64,000 nucleotides of DNA from DAOUKH01 sp034421515 (lineage in GTDB: Bacteria > Chloroflexota > Dehalococcoidia > SHYB01): NCBI GenBank assembly GCA_034421515.1, contig DAOUKH010000047.1, positions 1 through 64,000 of the forward strand, written 5' to 3'. Made by a program: the position numbers and the translations under genes. The first letter of the stretch is position 1; each line of letters begins with the position of its first letter. The notes beneath the pieces are model-generated. The model was not told the DNA's origin, did not search any database, and worked only from the letters and a program-made list of their open reading frames with translations. This document shows positions 8,391-16,767 of the stretch, in pieces.

Positions 8391-8924
8391 CTACCGCGCG
8401 AGGATGATCTCCTCGAACTGATCGACGGCGGAGACGGCGCGCTCCTTGAGGATGTCCGGCGGGGCGCTGCCGAGGGGGTGCGGCACCACGGCCCACCTGA
8501 TTTCGGGGATGCCGCTGATGCGGGCCATTGCCCGGCAGGCGTCGAGGAACTTGTCGGTGCCGATGAGCATGGCGGGAATGCCGTACTTTTCGAGTTCCGC
8601 TTGGTTGAGCAGACCGCTCGAACTGCAGCCCCCTCAGTCCCCGTGGGTGAGGATGATGGCGTCGCAGCGCTCGATGTCCTGCCACTGGTCGCGCTTGTAG
8701 ACGCGGCCGGCGTTGTAGCGCCCCCGGACGAACTCCTTGATCTCGTGCCGCTCGGCGAGCTCGTCCTGCACGAGGTCGAGCAGCTCGTCGGCGTTGAGCT
8801 TGCCGTTGCTGTAGAGGCCGATCACCGCGCCGTCGAGCCGCTCCAGGCGGGGCGCGGGGTCGATGTCGAAGAGCTTGAGGTCACCCACCGGGTCCAGTAC
8901 ACGCAGTCTTTCCGCGACGACCAT
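8391..8924 (-). CDS. UGSC-family selenoprotein with UGGC motif (in-frame TGA at codon 97)
   Basis: A 177-residue paralogue of the UGSC protein at 5703-6239. It has RLRVLDPVGDLK at the N-terminus, VIGLYSNGKLNAD, then AIILTHGD-U-GGC-SSS with TGA at 8634-8636 (codon 97). The frame continues as NQAELEKYGIPAMLIG to TAG at 8391-8393. Length and position of the TGA match the first copy within one residue, which is strong evidence for recoding rather than chance mutation. The ATG at 8924 has AGGAGG 7 nt upstream; a longer in-frame extension lies upstream but lacks support. A good TATAAT precedes it. Unlike the first copy it has no adjacent partner gene of the 6242-7291 type. Confidence 0.86.
8607..8619 (-). 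promoter_or_regulatory. SECIS-like hairpin of the UGGC gene
   Basis: GAGC and GCTC pair around GGTCT. With a G-T closing pair this becomes a 5-bp stem with loop GTC whose G lies 19 nt after the UGA. Weaker than the other copies but at the same distance with the same GTN loop. Confidence 0.6.
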
Positions 8925-8973
8925 GGCGTTCCTCCTGTGAGCGCCCGCGGCGCTCGCCGCTCGGCTGGGGCCC

Positions 8974-9003
8974 ATTATAGGTGCTTCCGCGGCGCGGTGT
9001 CCG
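8974..9003 (-). promoter_or_regulatory. Promoter of the UGGC gene
   Basis: A perfect minus-strand TATAAT (8974-8979), with CGGACA (8998-9003) 18 bp upstream as a fair -35 box. The start codon at 8924 follows about 50 bp later. It lies back to back with the ctaB promoter. Confidence 0.65.
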
Positions 9004-9048
9004 CCCTTCAACTCGGGCACTGGAAGGGGCTTCCGCACCGTGGGATTG

Positions 9049-9057
9049 TGATACAAT
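9049..9057 (+). promoter_or_regulatory. Extended -10 element before ctaB
   Basis: TGATACAAT is an extended -10 box (TGn plus TACAAT) about 53 bp upstream of the ATG at 9110. No convincing -35 is seen, as is common with extended -10 promoters. Confidence 0.5.
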
Positions 9058-9109
9058 TCGCAAGGTTTTTCGGCCCCCGTTCTCGAAGGAGTCCGCGGCG
9101 ACGTCCGTC

Positions 9110-10024
9110 ATGATCCAGCCCGCCTCCACCATCGCCCAAGCGCCGGCGCTCTCGCGCCGGAACCTCTGGGCATTGACGCGGGACTACGTCGCGCTCACCA
9201 AGCCGAAGATCATCCTCCTGCTGGTCCTCACCGCGACCGGCGCGATGTTCCTCGCGGCGGAGGGCTCCCCGCCCCTTTCGACCGTGCTGCTCGTGCTCTT
9301 CGGCGGCGGTCTCGCCGCCGGCGGGGCCAACGCGTTGAACCAGTACTGGGACCGCGACATCGACGAGCGAATGGTGCGGACGAGCACGCGGCCTCTCCCC
9401 GACCAGCGGATCGACCCGCGCCACGCGCTCTACTTCGGCGCGGCGCTCAACGTGATCGCCTTCATGGTACTGAGCTCGTGGGTGAACCTGCTGGCGGCGT
9501 CGCTCACCCTGGCCGCGACCATCTTCTACGTCGCCGTCTATACCAACTGGCTGAAGCGGTCGACGACGCAGAACATCGTCATCGGCGGGGCGGCAGGCGC
9601 CATTCCTCCGCTCGTGGGATGGGCCGCCATCACCGGCGACCTCTCCCTCGCGGCGCTCTACATGTTCGCCATCGTCTTCTTCTGGACGCCGCCGCACTTC
9701 TGGGCACTCGCCGTGCTGCTGCGGAACGACTACGCACGCGCTGGCGTGCCCATGCTGCCCGTCGTCCACGGCGTGGAAGAGACGGCGCGGCAGATCCTGC
9801 TGCACAGCCTGACGCTGGTCGCGCTCTCGGCGCTCTTTTTCACCGTCGAAGGTCTGGAGTGGATCTACTTCGGGGGCGCGCTCGGCCTCGGCGCCGTCTT
9901 CCTTGCGCTCGCGCTCCGGTTCCGCAAGGAGCTGACGGTGAAGTCCGCGCGCGTCCTCTACCTCTACTCGCTGCTCTACCTCGCGCTGCTGTTCGGCTTC
10001 ATCATCATCGATAGCGCGGCGTAG
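9110..10024 (+). CDS. ctaB: Protoheme IX farnesyltransferase (heme O synthase)
   Basis: A 304-residue UbiA-family membrane enzyme that adds a farnesyl group to heme B, giving heme O for cytochrome oxidase. The Asp-rich prenyl-diphosphate/Mg motif is NQYWDRDIDERM near residue 77. A second conserved loop, YTNWLKRSTTQN, is followed by GGAAGAIPPLVGW. About nine hydrophobic segments are visible. The ATG at 9110 (MIQPAST) is the best start, although the AAGGAG at 9086 is rather distant. ctaA follows after 2 nt, making a heme A biosynthesis operon. No oxidase subunit genes lie in the window. Confidence 0.95.
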   Translation: MIQPASTIAQAPALSRRNLWALTRDYVALTKPKIILLLVLTATGAMFLAAEGSPPLSTVLLVLFGGGLAAGGANALNQYWDRDIDERMVRTSTRPLPDQRIDPRHALYFGAALNVIAFMVLSSWVNLLAASLTLAATIFYVAVYTNWLKRSTTQNIVIGGAAGAIPPLVGWAAITGDLSLAALYMFAIVFFWTPPHFWALAVLLRNDYARAGVPMLPVVHGVEETARQILLHSLTLVALSALFFTVEGLEWIYFGGALGLGAVFLALALRFRKELTVKSARVLYLYSLLYLALLFGFIIIDSAA

Positions 10025-10026
10025 GC

Positions 10027-10959
10027 ATGGCCGCCGCGACCCCCTTCGCTCTCCCGCGCCTCGGCGTGGTGACGCCGCGCTCCATCGGCATCCTCGCCCT
10101 GGCCGCCGCGCTCATGACCGCCGGGCTCGTCACCTACGGCTCGTGGGTGCGGGTGTCGGGATCGGGGCTGGGCTGCCCCGACTGGCCGCTCTGCCAGGGC
10201 GGGATCACCCCCGGCGACACGGCGGCGGCCATCGAGTTCGGGCACCGCGTCTACGCGGGGCTCACCATGCTCGCGGTCTTCGCCGCCGCCGCGCTCGCCT
10301 TCCCGCGCCGCGCCGAGATAGGCGCGCCGGCCCTCTTCCTCCTCTCGGCGGCGGTCCTCATCCTCATCCAAGCGATCATCGGCGGGGTCGCGGTGCTCGC
10401 CGAGCTTCCCCAGTTCATCATCATGGTGCACCTGACGATGGCGATGACGATCCTCGCGCTGCTCACCGCCTCCGGCCTTCGGATCCTGACGGGAAACGGC
10501 GGCGCTTCGGCGTTCGATCTCCCTGCCCGCGCCGCCGTGCTCGTCGCCGCCGGTGCGATCATGGTCGGCGGCTCCACCGTGGCCACGCAGACCGGCCCCG
10601 GCTGCCTCAACATCCCCTTCTGCACCGCCGACTCGACAACGATGGCCACGTGGCTCCACACCTTCCACCGCGCCCTGGGCATCGTGCTGTTCATCACGGC
10701 GGTCGTCGTCGCCTTCGCCGTGCGGCGCTCGGGCGGCCCGCCCTTGGCCGCCGGCCTGAGCGCGGCGTTGGTGGTCCTCGTCGTGGCACAGGGGGCCGCA
10801 GGGATCGTGGCCGTCGTCACCACCTTCCCCGATAGCCTGCGCATCCTCCACGTCGGCTTCGCCACCCTCATCTGGGCCTCGTTGATCGGCCTCTGGGCGC
10901 TCGCCGCGCCGGGGGGTGTTGCGTCTTCTCCCCCCGGGAGACCTTTGCACAACCCTTGA
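10027..10959 (+). CDS. ctaA: Heme A synthase (CtaA/Cox15)
   Basis: A 310-residue membrane protein that oxidises the heme O methyl group to make heme A. The conserved histidines are in EFGHRVYAG and HTFHRALGI, with others in the first and second halves. The loop pairs GCPDWPLCQG and GPGCLNIPFC carry the paired cysteines typical of this family. About eight transmembrane segments are seen. The last residues (SPPGRPLHNP) are encoded by the left end of an intergenic repeat element that supplies the stop codon, so the original C-terminus has probably been altered. Confidence 0.95.
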   Translation: MAAATPFALPRLGVVTPRSIGILALAAALMTAGLVTYGSWVRVSGSGLGCPDWPLCQGGITPGDTAAAIEFGHRVYAGLTMLAVFAAAALAFPRRAEIGAPALFLLSAAVLILIQAIIGGVAVLAELPQFIIMVHLTMAMTILALLTASGLRILTGNGGASAFDLPARAAVLVAAGAIMVGGSTVATQTGPGCLNIPFCTADSTTMATWLHTFHRALGIVLFITAVVVAFAVRRSGGPPLAAGLSAALVVLVVAQGAAGIVAVVTTFPDSLRILHVGFATLIWASLIGLWALAAPGGVASSPPGRPLHNP

Positions 10960-11150
10960 CGGTGGCAGGGGATCATCCCTGTAGGGGCGATCCACGAATC
11001 GCCCGTTCCGATCCCCCGAACGGCCTCGCGGGGATAGGCCCAAGGTATGCAAGGGTCTCCGAAGGGGGAGCGGCGCCTTAAGCCTTTCCCCCTCTGGGGG
11101 AAACTGAAAGAGGGCACGCGCCGCCAGGCGCGTCGGAGGGGTGGGGAGGA
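10937..11150. repeat. Inverted-repeat-bounded element plus hairpin repeat
   Basis: A 124-bp element (10937-11060) is bounded by GGAGACCTTTGCACAACC and the inverted GGTATGCAAGGGTCTCC. Inside is a gtaggggcgat/atcgcccgt palindrome. A family A hairpin unit follows (about 11080-11135). The left 22 bp are part of the ctaA reading frame. This fills almost all of 10960-11217. Confidence 0.8.
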
Positions 11151-11180
11151 GGGGTGCGCCGACGTCCAGGGAGCCGCTGC

Positions 11181-11186
11181 TATACT
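11181..11186 (+). promoter_or_regulatory. -10 box before the CoA-transferase gene
   Basis: TATACT lies 31 bp upstream of the ATG at 11218. The -35 region is not recognisable, so this is only a candidate. Confidence 0.4.
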
Positions 11187-11217
11187 GGCGCCGCCGTTTC
11201 TTCCCTGTCGCGTAACC

Positions 11218-12432
11218 ATGCCGCCCTCCGCCCTGCACGACGTCAAGATCGTCGAGTACGCCTCGTTCGTCGCGGGGCCGTACTGCGCCAAGCTCCTCGC
11301 CGACATGGGCGCCGAGACGATCAAGATCGAGCCGCCGTCGGGCGACACCGCCCGCGCCTACGGTCCCTTCGCCGGCGGCGAGCCCGACCCGGAGACGAGC
11401 AGCCTCTTCCTCTACGTCAACACCAGCAAGCTCGGTGTGACGCTCGACCCCGCCGTTCCGGAAGGCCGCGACGTGCTGCTGCGACTCCTCGACGATGCCG
11501 ACGTCTTTGTCCACGACCTCGCCCCGTCGCGGGCCGCCGCGCTCGGCCTCGACTTCGAGACGTTGCACGCCCGCAACGAACGGCTCGTCGTCACCGCCGT
11601 CACGCCCTACGGGTCGAGCGGCCCGAAGGCCGACGCCCCCGGCCACGAGCTCAACGTCTGCCAGGCCGGCGGCGAGGGCTATCTCCTGCCCGGCGGCCTG
11701 GGCCGCGAGCGCTTCCCCGACGCACCGCCCCTCCGCCTCGGCGGCCACGCCGGCGACTGCGACGCGGGCGTGACGTCGGCGGTCGCCACCATGGCGGCCC
11801 TCCTCGCGCGCGACATCCACGGCGTTGGGCAGCTCGTCGATGTGTCGCGCCAGGAGGCGAACCTGTCGCTCAACCGCGTGACGATGGTGACCTACGAGTC
11901 CGAGGGCTTGGTCACGACGCGGGACAACCGCTTCTACAAGTTCGGCGGCCTTTTCCCCGCCAGCGACGGCTACGTCGTGCTGCGGCCCACCGAGGACAAC
12001 CACTGGGCCGCCCTCGCCCACATCATGGAACGGCCCGACCTCGCCGCCGACCCCCGCTTCGCCGAGCGCGGCGAGCGCATCCGCAACGGCGCGGAGTGCA
12101 ACGCGATCATCGCCGAATGGTCGGCGTCGCAGACCAAGCGCGCCATTTACGACGCCTGCTACGCCGGCGGCTGTCCCGTCGGCCCGTTCTACGATGCCAA
12201 GGAGATCGCCGAGGACCCCCAGATGGCGGCGCGCGACTTCTTCGTCGAGGCCGACCACCCCGCCGCCGGGCGCTTCCCCTACCCTTCGGCGCCCTACCGG
12301 TTTCCCACGACGCCGTGGCGGATGGCCCGCCCCGCTCCCCTCCTCGGCGAGCACAACGACCTCGTCTACCGCGACCGCCTGGGCCTCTCCCCCGGCGACC
12401 TCGACGCGCTCCGCGCCGCCGGCGCAATCTGA
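11218..12432 (+). CDS. CaiB/BaiF family CoA-transferase
   Basis: A 404-residue family III CoA-transferase, moving CoA between carboxylic acids by a ping-pong anhydride mechanism. The N-terminal Rossmann segment VKIVEYASFVAGPYCAKLLADMG and AETIKIEPPSGD are the hallmark of the family. The GQLVDVSRQEA motif places Glu where formyl-CoA transferase has its catalytic Asp169 (my alignment). The ATG at 11218 is chosen because the longer frame runs through repeat sequence. A second CoA-transferase follows after 5 nt, so they may act as a pair. The acid substrates are unknown. Confidence 0.9.
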   Translation: MPPSALHDVKIVEYASFVAGPYCAKLLADMGAETIKIEPPSGDTARAYGPFAGGEPDPETSSLFLYVNTSKLGVTLDPAVPEGRDVLLRLLDDADVFVHDLAPSRAAALGLDFETLHARNERLVVTAVTPYGSSGPKADAPGHELNVCQAGGEGYLLPGGLGRERFPDAPPLRLGGHAGDCDAGVTSAVATMAALLARDIHGVGQLVDVSRQEANLSLNRVTMVTYESEGLVTTRDNRFYKFGGLFPASDGYVVLRPTEDNHWAALAHIMERPDLAADPRFAERGERIRNGAECNAIIAEWSASQTKRAIYDACYAGGCPVGPFYDAKEIAEDPQMAARDFFVEADHPAAGRFPYPSAPYRFPTTPWRMARPAPLLGEHNDLVYRDRLGLSPGDLDALRAAGAI

Positions 12433-12437
12433 AGAAC

Positions 12438-13670
12438 ATGGCTGACACGAATAGTCCGAACGCGAAGGCCCCGAAGCAGGCGCTGGCCGGCGTGCGCGTC
12501 CTCGACTTCTCGTGGGCGGCGTCGGGGCCATTGAGCACGCTCTATCTCTCCCTGCTCGGCGCCGAGGTGATCAAGGTCGAGTCGGCCCGCAGCCTCGACA
12601 TCGCCCGCCGCGGCTACTACACCCTAGTCGACGACATCGACGCCTCGCCGAATCTCAACGACATGCACATGGGCAAGCTCAGCATTCGCCTCGACCTCCG
12701 CCGGCCCAAGGCGAAGGCCCTGGTGCTGCGCCTCGTCTCCCTGTGCGATCTCGCCGTCGAGAACTTCCGGCCCGGCACCCTCGACAAGTTCGGCCTCGAC
12801 TACGGGACGCTGCGCCAGGCCCGCCCCGACCTCGTCATGGTCTCCTCATCGACCGCCGGGCAGACGGGCCCCGAGCGCGCCATGCCCGGCTACGCCACGA
12901 CCTTTGGAGCACTTGGGGGATTGGGCGGAATCACCGGCTACCGCGACGGCCCCGCCACCGAGCTCTGGGACTCCATCGACATGCGGCTGGGCACGTCCAT
13001 CACCCTCGCCGCGCTCATCGGCCTCTACGACCGCCGGCGCACCGGGCGCGGCCAGTACGTCGATTTTTCATCGCGCGAGGTGATCAGCGCCACCATTGGC
13101 AGCGCGCTGCTCGGCTACTTCATGACCGGCGACGTCCCCGCGCCCAGGGGCAACGAGGACGACGTCATGGCTCCCCACGACTGCTACCCCTGCCGTGGCG
13201 CCGACCGGTGGGTCAGCATCGCCGTCTCGACCGAGGACGAGTGGCGCGCCCTCTGCGCCGAAGCCGACGAAGGCTGGGAGTCCGACCCCAGCTTTGCCGA
13301 CATGGAGTCGCGGCGGCGCAACCGCGCCGACCTCGACGCCCGCATCGCCGCATGGACTCGCGATCAAGACGCCGCGGGTCTCGCGGACCGGCTGCAGAGG
13401 GCGGGCGTCCCCGCCGCCGAGTCGCAGGACGCCGCCTCGCTCTTCGCCGACCCCCACCTCGCGGCGCGCGGCGCCTTCCTCGAAGTCGAGCACCCCAAGA
13501 TCGGCCTCACCCATCCGGTGCGCCCGCCATTCGTTCTCTCAGAGACGCCCGTCGGCCCCGCCCGGCACGGTCCGATGTTCGGCGAGCACGTCGACTACGT
13601 CTTCGGCGACCTTATCGGCCTTTCTCGACAGGAAATGGAGACGCTCCGCAGCGAGGGTGTTCTCAACTAG
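12438..13670 (+). CDS. CaiB/BaiF family CoA-transferase
   Basis: A 410-residue family III CoA-transferase directly downstream of another one. The signatures are VRVLDFSWAASGPLSTLYLS, GAEVIKVES and the LAVENFRPGTLDKFGL stretch common to the family. GQYVDFSSREV has Glu at the expected catalytic position. The start at 12438 is the first ATG after the upstream stop. The distance between the two genes suggests co-translation; a heteromeric or sequential role is possible but not shown. Substrate unknown. Confidence 0.9.
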   Translation: MADTNSPNAKAPKQALAGVRVLDFSWAASGPLSTLYLSLLGAEVIKVESARSLDIARRGYYTLVDDIDASPNLNDMHMGKLSIRLDLRRPKAKALVLRLVSLCDLAVENFRPGTLDKFGLDYGTLRQARPDLVMVSSSTAGQTGPERAMPGYATTFGALGGLGGITGYRDGPATELWDSIDMRLGTSITLAALIGLYDRRRTGRGQYVDFSSREVISATIGSALLGYFMTGDVPAPRGNEDDVMAPHDCYPCRGADRWVSIAVSTEDEWRALCAEADEGWESDPSFADMESRRRNRADLDARIAAWTRDQDAAGLADRLQRAGVPAAESQDAASLFADPHLAARGAFLEVEHPKIGLTHPVRPPFVLSETPVGPARHGPMFGEHVDYVFGDLIGLSRQEMETLRSEGVLN

Positions 13671-13691
13671 TGTTCGAGGCTAACCCTCTGG

Positions 13692-13762
13692 CCTCTCCCC
13701 CTCTGGGGGAGACTGAGAGAGAGGGCGCGCGCCATCGGCGCGCGGGCGCCCGCAGGGCGCCT
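13692..13762. repeat. Intergenic hairpin repeat, family A
   Basis: CCTCTCCCCCTCTGGGGGAG, a gagaggg tract and a gcgcgcgcc/ggcgcgcg palindrome, lying between the convergent CoA-transferase and PdxA-like genes. In this position it could act as a bidirectional terminator. Confidence 0.75.
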
Positions 13763-13782
13763 TCCGGTTCCGCCAGCCTGCC

Positions 13783-14808
13783 CTAGCGCGCCGCCGTTGG
13801 CGCGAGGCGGCCGGCGGCGAGGTCGACGGCGGTCTCGATAGCGCGGACGAGGCTGGTGTGGTTGGCGACGCCCTTCCCTGCGATGTCGAAGGCCGTGCCG
13901 TGGTCGACCGAGGTGCGGATGAAGGGCACCCCCATCGTGACGGTCACGCTGTCCTCGAAGTCGTGCACCTTGATGGCGATGTGGCCCTGGTCGTGGTAGA
14001 GGGCGAGGACGGCGTCGAACTCGCCGGCGATGGCGCGGTAGAAGACGGAGTCGGCGGGGTACGGCCCGCGCGCGTCGACGCCCCGCGCCCGCGCGTCCTC
14101 GACGGCGGGGCCGATCTCCTCGATCTCCTCGCGGCCGAGCAGCCCACCCTCGCCGCCGTGCGGGTTGAGCGCGGCGGCCGCGATCACGGGGCTGTCGATC
14201 CCCCATTGCCGGAGGCTCTCGTAGGTGAGCATGAGCTTGGCGAGCACGTTCTCGCGGGTGACGAAGCGCGCCGCCTCGATCAGCGGCTTGTGGGTGCTGA
14301 GGTGGGCGACGCGGAGCCCTCGCGTCATGAGCAGCGTCGCCGTCAGGTCGGAGCCGGCCATCCGGCCCAGGATCTCCTGGTGGCCGATGTCGCCGTGGTA
14401 GCCGGCGGCCTGGACCGCCTCCTTGTTGATCGGCGCGGTGGCCATCGCGTCGATGCGGCCCGCGAGCGCCAGCCGCGCCGCCTCCTCGATGTACTCCACC
14501 GAGGCGCGTCCCGCCGCCGCCGTCACCGTGCCCGTCGCCACGTCGCCGGGGGCGAGGTTGCCGGGGTCGAGCACGTCGACGACTCCGGCCGCGGGCTCCG
14601 CGTCCTCGACCCGCTCGACAGAGCGCGTCCGCAGGCCGGCTCCGACGAGCGCGGCGGCTTCGTCGATGGCCCAGGATGCGCCGATCACGACGGGGCGGCA
14701 GCGCGCGCACAGGCCGGGCTCGGCCAGCGCCTTCACGACGATCTCGGGGCCGATCCCCGCCGCATCGCCCATCGTCACCGCGATCAGCGGCCGTGACGCC
14801 GTGCTCAT
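13783..14808 (-). CDS. pdxA: 4-hydroxythreonine-4-phosphate dehydrogenase family protein (PdxA-like)
   Basis: A 341-residue PdxA-family NAD-dependent dehydrogenase/decarboxylase. PdxA proper makes the pyridoxal phosphate precursor; PdxA2 paralogues act on other hydroxy-acid phosphates. VTMGDAAGIGPEI at the N-terminus, HGDIGHQEIL, ALYHDQGHIAIK and TSVDHGTAFDIAGKG carry the metal-binding His/Asp positions. The ATG at 14808 (MSTASRPLIAV) is chosen over a longer frame that runs through repeats. No other vitamin B6 gene is nearby, so the PdxA2-type role cannot be excluded. Confidence 0.88.
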   Translation of the reverse strand: MSTASRPLIAVTMGDAAGIGPEIVVKALAEPGLCARCRPVVIGASWAIDEAAALVGAGLRTRSVERVEDAEPAAGVVDVLDPGNLAPGDVATGTVTAAAGRASVEYIEEAARLALAGRIDAMATAPINKEAVQAAGYHGDIGHQEILGRMAGSDLTATLLMTRGLRVAHLSTHKPLIEAARFVTRENVLAKLMLTYESLRQWGIDSPVIAAAALNPHGGEGGLLGREEIEEIGPAVEDARARGVDARGPYPADSVFYRAIAGEFDAVLALYHDQGHIAIKVHDFEDSVTVTMGVPFIRTSVDHGTAFDIAGKGVANHTSLVRAIETAVDLAAGRLAPTAAR

Positions 14809-14841
14809 GGCCCGAGTATACGCCCCCCGGGTTAACCCTGA

Positions 14842-15093
14842 CCTCTCCCCCTTTGGAGACCTTTGCACAACCTCCGCCGCCGCCGGCGGATCATCCATGT
14901 AGGGGCAACCCTCGTGGTTGCCCAAGGGTGCGGGCGGGGTCTTCTCCCCTCCCCTGTAGGGGCGCGTCGCGACGCGCCCGTTCCTATCCCCCGAACGGCC
15001 TCGTGGGGCTTGGCCGAGGTTACGCAAAGGTCTCCTTTGGGGGAGATTGAGAGAGGGCGCGCGCCGTCAGGCGCGCCGGCGCCCGGAGGGCGC
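14842..15093. repeat. Composite repeat: inverted-repeat element inside a family A hairpin
   Basis: A 181-bp element (14855-15035) has near-perfect 18-bp terminal inverted repeats, GGAGACCTTTGCACAACC and GGTTACGCAAAGGTCTCC (16 of 18 match). It sits between the two arms of a family A hairpin, ccctctccccc on the left and gggggagattgagagaggg on the right. Inside are gtaggggcaaccctcgtggttgccc-type and gtaggggcgcgtcgcgacgcgcccgt-type palindromes. No gene is seen in 14809-15103. Confidence 0.85.
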
Positions 15094-15103
15094 CTCTCCC
15101 CGC

Positions 15104-16075
15104 CTACCGCTGCGAACCCGCCTCCGGGTTCACGCAGTGAGGCGGCGTCCCGCCCTCGAGGACGGCCACGATGTTGCGCGCCGCCATTTCAGCCATCTTG
15201 AGGCGCGTCGCCCGGCTCGCGCTGCCGATGTGCGGCGTCACTAGGACGTTGTCGAGGCTGAGGAGCGGGTCGCCGGAGGGGATGGGCTCGGGCTCGGTGA
15301 CGTCGAGGGCCGCGCCGGCGATGCCGCCCGATTCGGCTGCCTTGTACAGCGCCTTGGGATCGACGATCTCTCCCCGCGACGTGTTGATCAGATAGGCGGT
15401 CGATTTCATGAGGCCCAGCTCCCGCTCGCCGATCATGTGGCGGGTCTCTTCGGAGAGCGGGACGTGCAGCGAGACGAAGTCCGACTCGCGGAGCAGCGTG
15501 TCGAGGTCGGCGGGCTCGCCCGGAGCGTCCGGCTTGGGCGTTCGCGACGTGTAGCGCACGCGCATGCCGAACCCGGCGGCGCGCCGGGCCACCGCCGCGC
15601 CGATCCGCCCCATGCCGACGATGCCCAGGGCCGCGCCGTGGACGTCGGCGCCCAGAAAGTCCATCGGGCCCCACGTCTTCCACTCGCCGCGGTGGACGAA
15701 GCGCTCCGACTCGGAGACGCGGCGCGCCAGGGCAAGCAACAGCGCGAGGGCGAGGTCGGCGGTGGTCTCGGTGAGGACGCCGGGGGTGTTGCCAACGTAG
15801 ATGCCCCGGCGCGTGGCGGCGGGGACGTCGATGTTGTTGTAGCCGACGGCCATGTTGCTGACCACGCGGAGGTTCGGCGAGGCGTCGAGGAGCGGCGCGT
15901 CGATCCGGTCTGTTAGCAGAGAGAAGAGGCCGTCGCACCGGGCCGCCCGCTCGCGCAGCGCCTCGTAGGGCGGCGGCTCGGGTTGGGGCCAGACCTCGAC
16001 CTCGGCGGCGGCCCGAATCAGATCGAGGGCCTCGTCGAAGACGGGGCGCGTGACGAATACGAAGGGCCGGCCCAT
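15104..16075 (-). CDS. D-2-hydroxyacid dehydrogenase
   Basis: A 323-residue D-isomer-specific 2-hydroxyacid dehydrogenase (glyoxylate/hydroxypyruvate reductase type), NAD(P)H dependent. The cofactor site is GIVGMGRIGAAVARRAAGFG. The catalytic Arg is in NTSRGEIVD, Glu in VTEPEPIP and His in TPHIGSASR. AVGYNNIDVPAATRRGI is typical of the glyoxylate reductase group. The start is ATG at 16075. The next upstream gene (16089) ends 13 nt before it on the same strand. Likely role: reducing glyoxylate, hydroxypyruvate or a related 2-oxo acid. Confidence 0.92.
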   Translation of the reverse strand: MGRPFVFVTRPVFDEALDLIRAAAEVEVWPQPEPPPYEALRERAARCDGLFSLLTDRIDAPLLDASPNLRVVSNMAVGYNNIDVPAATRRGIYVGNTPGVLTETTADLALALLLALARRVSESERFVHRGEWKTWGPMDFLGADVHGAALGIVGMGRIGAAVARRAAGFGMRVRYTSRTPKPDAPGEPADLDTLLRESDFVSLHVPLSEETRHMIGERELGLMKSTAYLINTSRGEIVDPKALYKAAESGGIAGAALDVTEPEPIPSGDPLLSLDNVLVTPHIGSASRATRLKMAEMAARNIVAVLEGGTPPHCVNPEAGSQR

Positions 16076-16088
16076 CGCCGCCGCCGGG

Positions 16089-16484
16089 TTAGATCGAGCC
16101 GGCGGTCGCCGCGATCGCCTCGCGCACGCGGTCCGGCGCCTCGGCGCGGAGAGCGTCCCGGTCCACGGCCTTCGCCAGGTCGATGAAGCCGGCGGTCTGG
16201 ATCATCTCGGGCAGGTGCTCGCTGATCTGCCGCATCGACCAGTCCAGGGCATCGCCGATTTCTTTGGGGTCGAGGTCCAGTTGCCCCGGCACGCTGGGCG
16301 GCATGTGATAGTGCGGCTCCTTGCGGAAGCAGTCGAACCGCAGCACCTGGGTGCGCTCGCCCTCGACGTCGCCGTAGATCTCAATGCTCACGCCCCCGTC
16401 CTTTTCGCCAAGCTCGCGGTGCAGCACCGTGAAGCTCAGCCCCCCGACGTCGAACGTCTTCTTCTCGCTCACCCGCATCTCCAT
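16089..16484 (-). CDS. Conserved hypothetical protein
   Basis: A 131-residue soluble protein I do not recognise. The N-terminal half is beta-rich (FDVGGLSFTVLHREL, VSIEIYGDVEGERTQVLRFDCF) and has the histidine-containing KEPHYHMPPS. The C-terminal half is helical. The ATG at 16484 has AGGGAGG upstream. It is 13 nt before the hydroxyacid dehydrogenase on the same strand, so the two probably form an operon. The His-rich segment could bind a metal, but nothing more can be said. Confidence 0.65.
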   Translation of the reverse strand: MEMRVSEKKTFDVGGLSFTVLHRELGEKDGGVSIEIYGDVEGERTQVLRFDCFRKEPHYHMPPSVPGQLDLDPKEIGDALDWSMRQISEHLPEMIQTAGFIDLAKAVDRDALRAEAPDRVREAIAATAGSI

Positions 16485-16544
16485 GGCGACCTCCCTCTGG
16501 TGCCCGCCATTCTACCCGACGGGGGGCGGCTGCGATCCCTCCGG

Positions 16545-16766
16545 CCTCTCCCCCTTTGGAGACCTTTGCACAACCCTCGGAGCCGCTGGCGGACCGTCCA
16601 TGTAGGGGCAACCCTCGTGGTTGCCCAGGGGTGTGGGCGGGGTCTTCTCCCCTCCCCTGTAGGGGCGATTCGCGAATCGCCCGTCTTTTCCGGCCTCTCC
16701 CCCTCTGGGGGAGATTGAGAGAGGGCGCGCGCCGCAGGCGCGCGGGCGCCCGCAGGGCGGCTCTCC
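16545..16766. repeat. Composite intergenic repeat lacking its right inverted terminus
   Basis: It begins with cctctccccc followed by the left terminus GGAGACCTTTGCACAACC (16558-16575). Then come gtaggggcaaccctcgtggt and gtaggggcgattcgcgaatc palindromes. In place of the right terminus there is a complete family A hairpin (about 16693-16766). It fills 16485-16767. Confidence 0.8.
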
Positions 16767-16767
16767 G

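Noticed and set aside
9976..12531. An 851-residue minus-strand reading frame
   Set aside because: High GC leaves long frames open on the antisense strand. This one is Arg/Glu/Gly-rich, crosses repeats and opposes ctaA and a clear CoA-transferase.
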